DNA from: Lophius americanus
Taxonomy: Eukaryota; Chordata; Actinopteri; Lophiiformes; Lophiidae
Direction of reading: 5' to 3'
DNA: 64,000 nt
Assembly: GCA_037951165.1 (NCBI GenBank)
Contig: JBBDHG010000097.1
Coordinates: forward strand, 2,172,501 to 2,236,500
How positions within the stretch are numbered: the stretch's first letter is position 1; each line of letters starts with the position of its first letter. Position numbers and translations under genes: made by a program. Positions 61,553 to 64,000 of the stretch are shown piece after piece. The notes under the pieces are model-generated. The model did no database searches. It was not told where the DNA came from and worked only from the letters and a program-made list of their open reading frames with translations.

Positions 61553-61975
61553 TCCGCACTGGTGATGCCACACATCCTAAATCTCGACAGCACCGCCTGC
61601 TGGTTTCACATGACCTCTGAAACATTGTCCATATGATGGAGGGAGAGTATCCTCGTACTGAATGGAAAAAAATACCTCCGTCCGGCAGAGAGCAAATATT
61701 TGGTATTTGTTGGGCACACAATGGACATGGCTTTTGTCAACTCCATATTTTCTCCATATATTCTCTTAAAAGTCTGTCCAAAAAACCTCTGAGCTGTAAA
61801 TACTTGTAGAAACCTTAACCCCCAGTGAGAAGACTGAAAAGAGACATTTCGGCTTTTCCATTTATTTGTGATCGCTGCTGTCCTGGATTTAGATTTTCTA
61901 AATGCCATAGAGTTTATATTCTTTACAGAAACCGATTGCAATAACTCCTAAACTTCTCCCCAAATGTTTAAAAGT

Positions 61976-62047
61976 GGGCTCGTCCGGGATTTGAACCCGG
62001 GACCTCTCGCACCCAAAGCGAGAATCATACCCCTAGACCAACGAGCC
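61976..62047 (-). tRNA. tRNA-Pro (anticodon TGG), right flank
   Basis: Intact 72-nt tRNA with loop TTTGGGT. Its left flank matches the truncated tRNA-Pro(TGG) of the units, its right flank the unit-junction TGG genes. Confidence 0.93.
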
Positions 62048-62193
62048 TCTGACAGAGTAGTTTGCAGCTGGAAATAATCACCGCATGTGCCGTGATTAGA
62101 CTTGAGCCTGGTGATGTGGCACCTTGATGTCAGATGGAACCCAGGGTCCACTTGACCAGTGTAGGGTCTTATAGAGGGTCTGAGTTTCATCCT

Positions 62194-62848
62194 GGTACCT
62201 AACAGCAGTCCGGGTACCGTTGGCTAACCCTTTGGAGGTCTGGTAGACCATCCAAGGATCTGTCTGCCCAGGCCGTCACTGACCCACCACCAAACCGGTC
62301 CTGCTGGATGATGATGCAGGAACATTACGTTCTCCACGGCGTCTCCAGACTCTGCCACAAGAGTCACATGACCACCGTTTGAACCTGCTCTCATCTGAGA
62401 AGAGAACGGGGCACCATTTGAGAACCTGCAAATTCTGCTGTTCTCTGGTGAACACCAATTGACCTCGACGGTGCTGGGCTGTGAGCAGAGGTCCCAGTGG
62501 AGGACGTTGGGGCCTCAGGCCACCCTCAAGCAGTCTGTTGCTTACAGTTTTGTCAGAAACATCACTCCACTAGCCCACAGGAGGTCATTTTTAAGGAATC
62601 TGGCAGTTCTCCTCCTGTTCCTCCTCACACTCAGGAGCAGATACCGGTCTGGCTGCTGGGTTGTTGTACTTTTACCGATCTGTCCAGCTCTCCTCGTGTA
62701 ACAGCCTGTCTCCTGGTATCTCATCCATGCTCTTGAGAATGTGCTGGGAGACAAAGAAAAACGTTCTTGCAACTGCAAGCAAGGATAAACGCTCCTAGAG
62801 GAGCTTGACTACCTCTGCAGGGTCAGTGGGCTGCAGGTACTGCCTCAT
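62194..62848 (-). mobile_element. Tc1/mariner transposase remnant, right flank
   Basis: Same segments as in the array. The N-terminal frame is better preserved here: minus-strand 62778-62542 reads through SRAWMRYQETG, TTTQQPDRYLLL and RRNRR without interruption. FSDESRF lies at about 62400. Still broken by a stop near 62800 and truncated after GGGSVTAW. Confidence 0.85.
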
Positions 62849-63293
62849 GTCAAAAGTAGTGACAAAAACACCAGCAGAACACAAAACTAGAGCAGAATCA
62901 GTCAGGAAAGAAAAGTAGAGCGAGATGAATTGTGGCCACCACCTGCAGAACCATTCCCTTTTGGGGGGTTGTCATGCTTTTGCCTCTCCATGGCACCTGT
63001 TGTCACTTTCATTTGCACCAAAGTAGGTGAAACTGATTCACAACCACTTGTGCTTCATAAATGGACAGATTGATAGCCTTGAAGTTTAACTGACTTGGTG
63101 TCACACTGTGATGATTAAGTGTTCCTTTCATTTTTTTGAGTGGTGTATATTCAGTCTATCACTAAATGTCGGTGCTGCTATGAGCTGCAGTGAATTATCT
63201 GTGACGGGTCAGATCAGTTGGTGCTGGTCGTTCCACAAGTTTCAGAGACTAGTCCCAATTATTCATTTCTGTCTACACCAGATGGTCAAAAAT
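62849..63293. other. Spacer before tRNA, no gene seen
   Basis: Equivalent of 395-839, slightly more diverged than the array copies are from each other. Confidence 0.5.
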
Positions 63294-63365
63294 GGGCTCG
63301 TCCAGGATTTGAACCCGGGACCTCTCGCACCCTAAGCGAGAATCATGCCCCTAGACCAACGAGCC
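63294..63365 (-). tRNA. tRNA-Pro (anticodon AGG), T-stem variant
   Basis: As at 840, but the T-stem 3' strand reads CCTGG instead of CCCGG, giving one U-G wobble pair. Box B itself is CAAATCC and intact. Probably functional. Confidence 0.86.
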
Positions 63366-63484
63366 TCCACATACAGATGTTCACAGCTGGAAATAGTTCT
63401 GGGAAGTCAGATATGACTGGTGATGTGGCAACTTCATGCTAGACATCCTACATGGATCAACAGCACCATCTGCTGGTCCCTGTT

Positions 63485-63573
63485 AGATAGAGAGAGAGAG
63501 AGAGAGATGGATGGATGGATAGAGAGAGGGAGGGAGAGAGAGAGAGAGGGAGAGAGAGAGAGAGAGAGATAGA
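63485..63573. repeat. GA/GGAT microsatellite
   Basis: GA runs with GGAT and GAGG interruptions, intermediate between the array version and that at 61144. Confidence 0.95.
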
Positions 63574-63738
63574 AGATCTATTTTTATATGGAGAAAATAT
63601 GGAGTTGACAAAAGCCATGTCCATTATGTACCCAACAAATACCAACTATTTGTGACTTTCTGCATGCCATGGAGTTTGTGTTCTTTACAGAAACACTTTG
63701 CAGTAATTCCTAAAACTTCTCCCCAAATGTTTAAAAGT

Positions 63739-63810
63739 GGGCTCGTCCGGCATTTGAACCCGGGACCTCTCGCACCCTAAGCGAGAATCATACCCCTAGA
63801 CCAACGAGCC
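63739..63810 (-). tRNA. tRNA-Pro (anticodon AGG) with box B mutation
   Basis: 72 nt with AGG anticodon and intact acceptor stem, but the T-arm reads TTCAAATGCCGG, changing C61 to G. This destroys the near-invariant G53-C61 pair and alters box B. It is likely weakly transcribed or a pseudogene. Confidence 0.75.
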
Positions 63811-64000
63811 TCTGACAGAGGAGTTCGCAGCTGGAAATAATCAGCGCATGTGCCAGGATTAGACTTGAGCCTGGTGATGTGGCACCTTGATGCCAGGTGG
63901 AACCCAGGGTCCACTTGACCCGTGTAGGGTCTTATAGAGGGTCTGAGTTTCATCCTGGTACCTAACAGCAGTCAGGGTACCGTTGGCTAACCCTTTGGAG
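63811..64000. other. Tc1-flank sequence at window end
   Basis: Matches 62048-62230, the stretch between tRNA-Pro(TGG) and the Tc1 remnant, so another tRNA/Tc1 unit probably starts here and continues beyond the window. Confidence 0.7.

Overview
This window looks like nuclear DNA of a ray-finned (teleost) fish. Supporting evidence is a spliced nine-exon cytochrome P450 gene of the fish CYP2K type, eukaryotic tRNA-Pro genes without encoded CCA, and the remains of Tc1/mariner, hAT and non-LTR (L2/Rex1-like and NeSL/R2-like) elements. There are no bacterial operons, and about 60 kb of the 64 kb is one composite tandem array.

The array has a period of about 15.1 kb. The start of the Tc1 remnant recurs at 394, 15558, 30665 and 45807, then at 62848 after an irregular 17.0 kb step. 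In plus-strand order each unit holds: a Tc1 transposase remnant (minus strand); tRNA-Pro(AGG); a GA microsatellite; a second tRNA-Pro(AGG) broken by a 36-bp self-complementary insertion; a truncated tRNA-Pro(TGG); the left half of a hAT-type MITE; a hAT transposase C-terminal remnant; a NeSL/R2-like LINE remnant; a 15-bp minisatellite (8 or 9 units); an AT-rich spacer; a complete P450 gene (minus strand); a 5'-truncated L2/Rex1-like LINE just upstream of the P450; a short palindrome; the right half of the MITE; a second Tc1 fragment; an AT-rich spacer; and an intact tRNA-Pro(TGG).

All four P450 copies (7850-10799, 22970-25913, 38131-41049, 53265-56214) keep identical exon lengths (201,163,150,161,180,142,182,142,188 bp), GT..AG introns and a 502-codon reading frame, so they look functional. 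Copies 1 and 4 read as the same protein. Copy 2 differs at three residues and copy 3 at seven.

The right flank (58262-64000) is organised differently. After P450 copy 4 the LINE runs straight into a fifth partial block (58291-60591) with no tRNA segment between them. An unsplit MITE follows (60599-60930), then a tRNA-Pro cluster with a Tc1 remnant but no P450. This flank seems to preserve sequence states that predate the composite unit: a whole MITE and a tRNA without the hairpin insertion. The composite unit therefore probably arose when a P450-containing block and a tRNA-Pro block were joined inside a MITE, and then amplified. Sequence variants alternate A-B-A-B between units in some blocks and group 1+4 versus 2+3 in others, which points to a two-step duplication with later exchange between copies.
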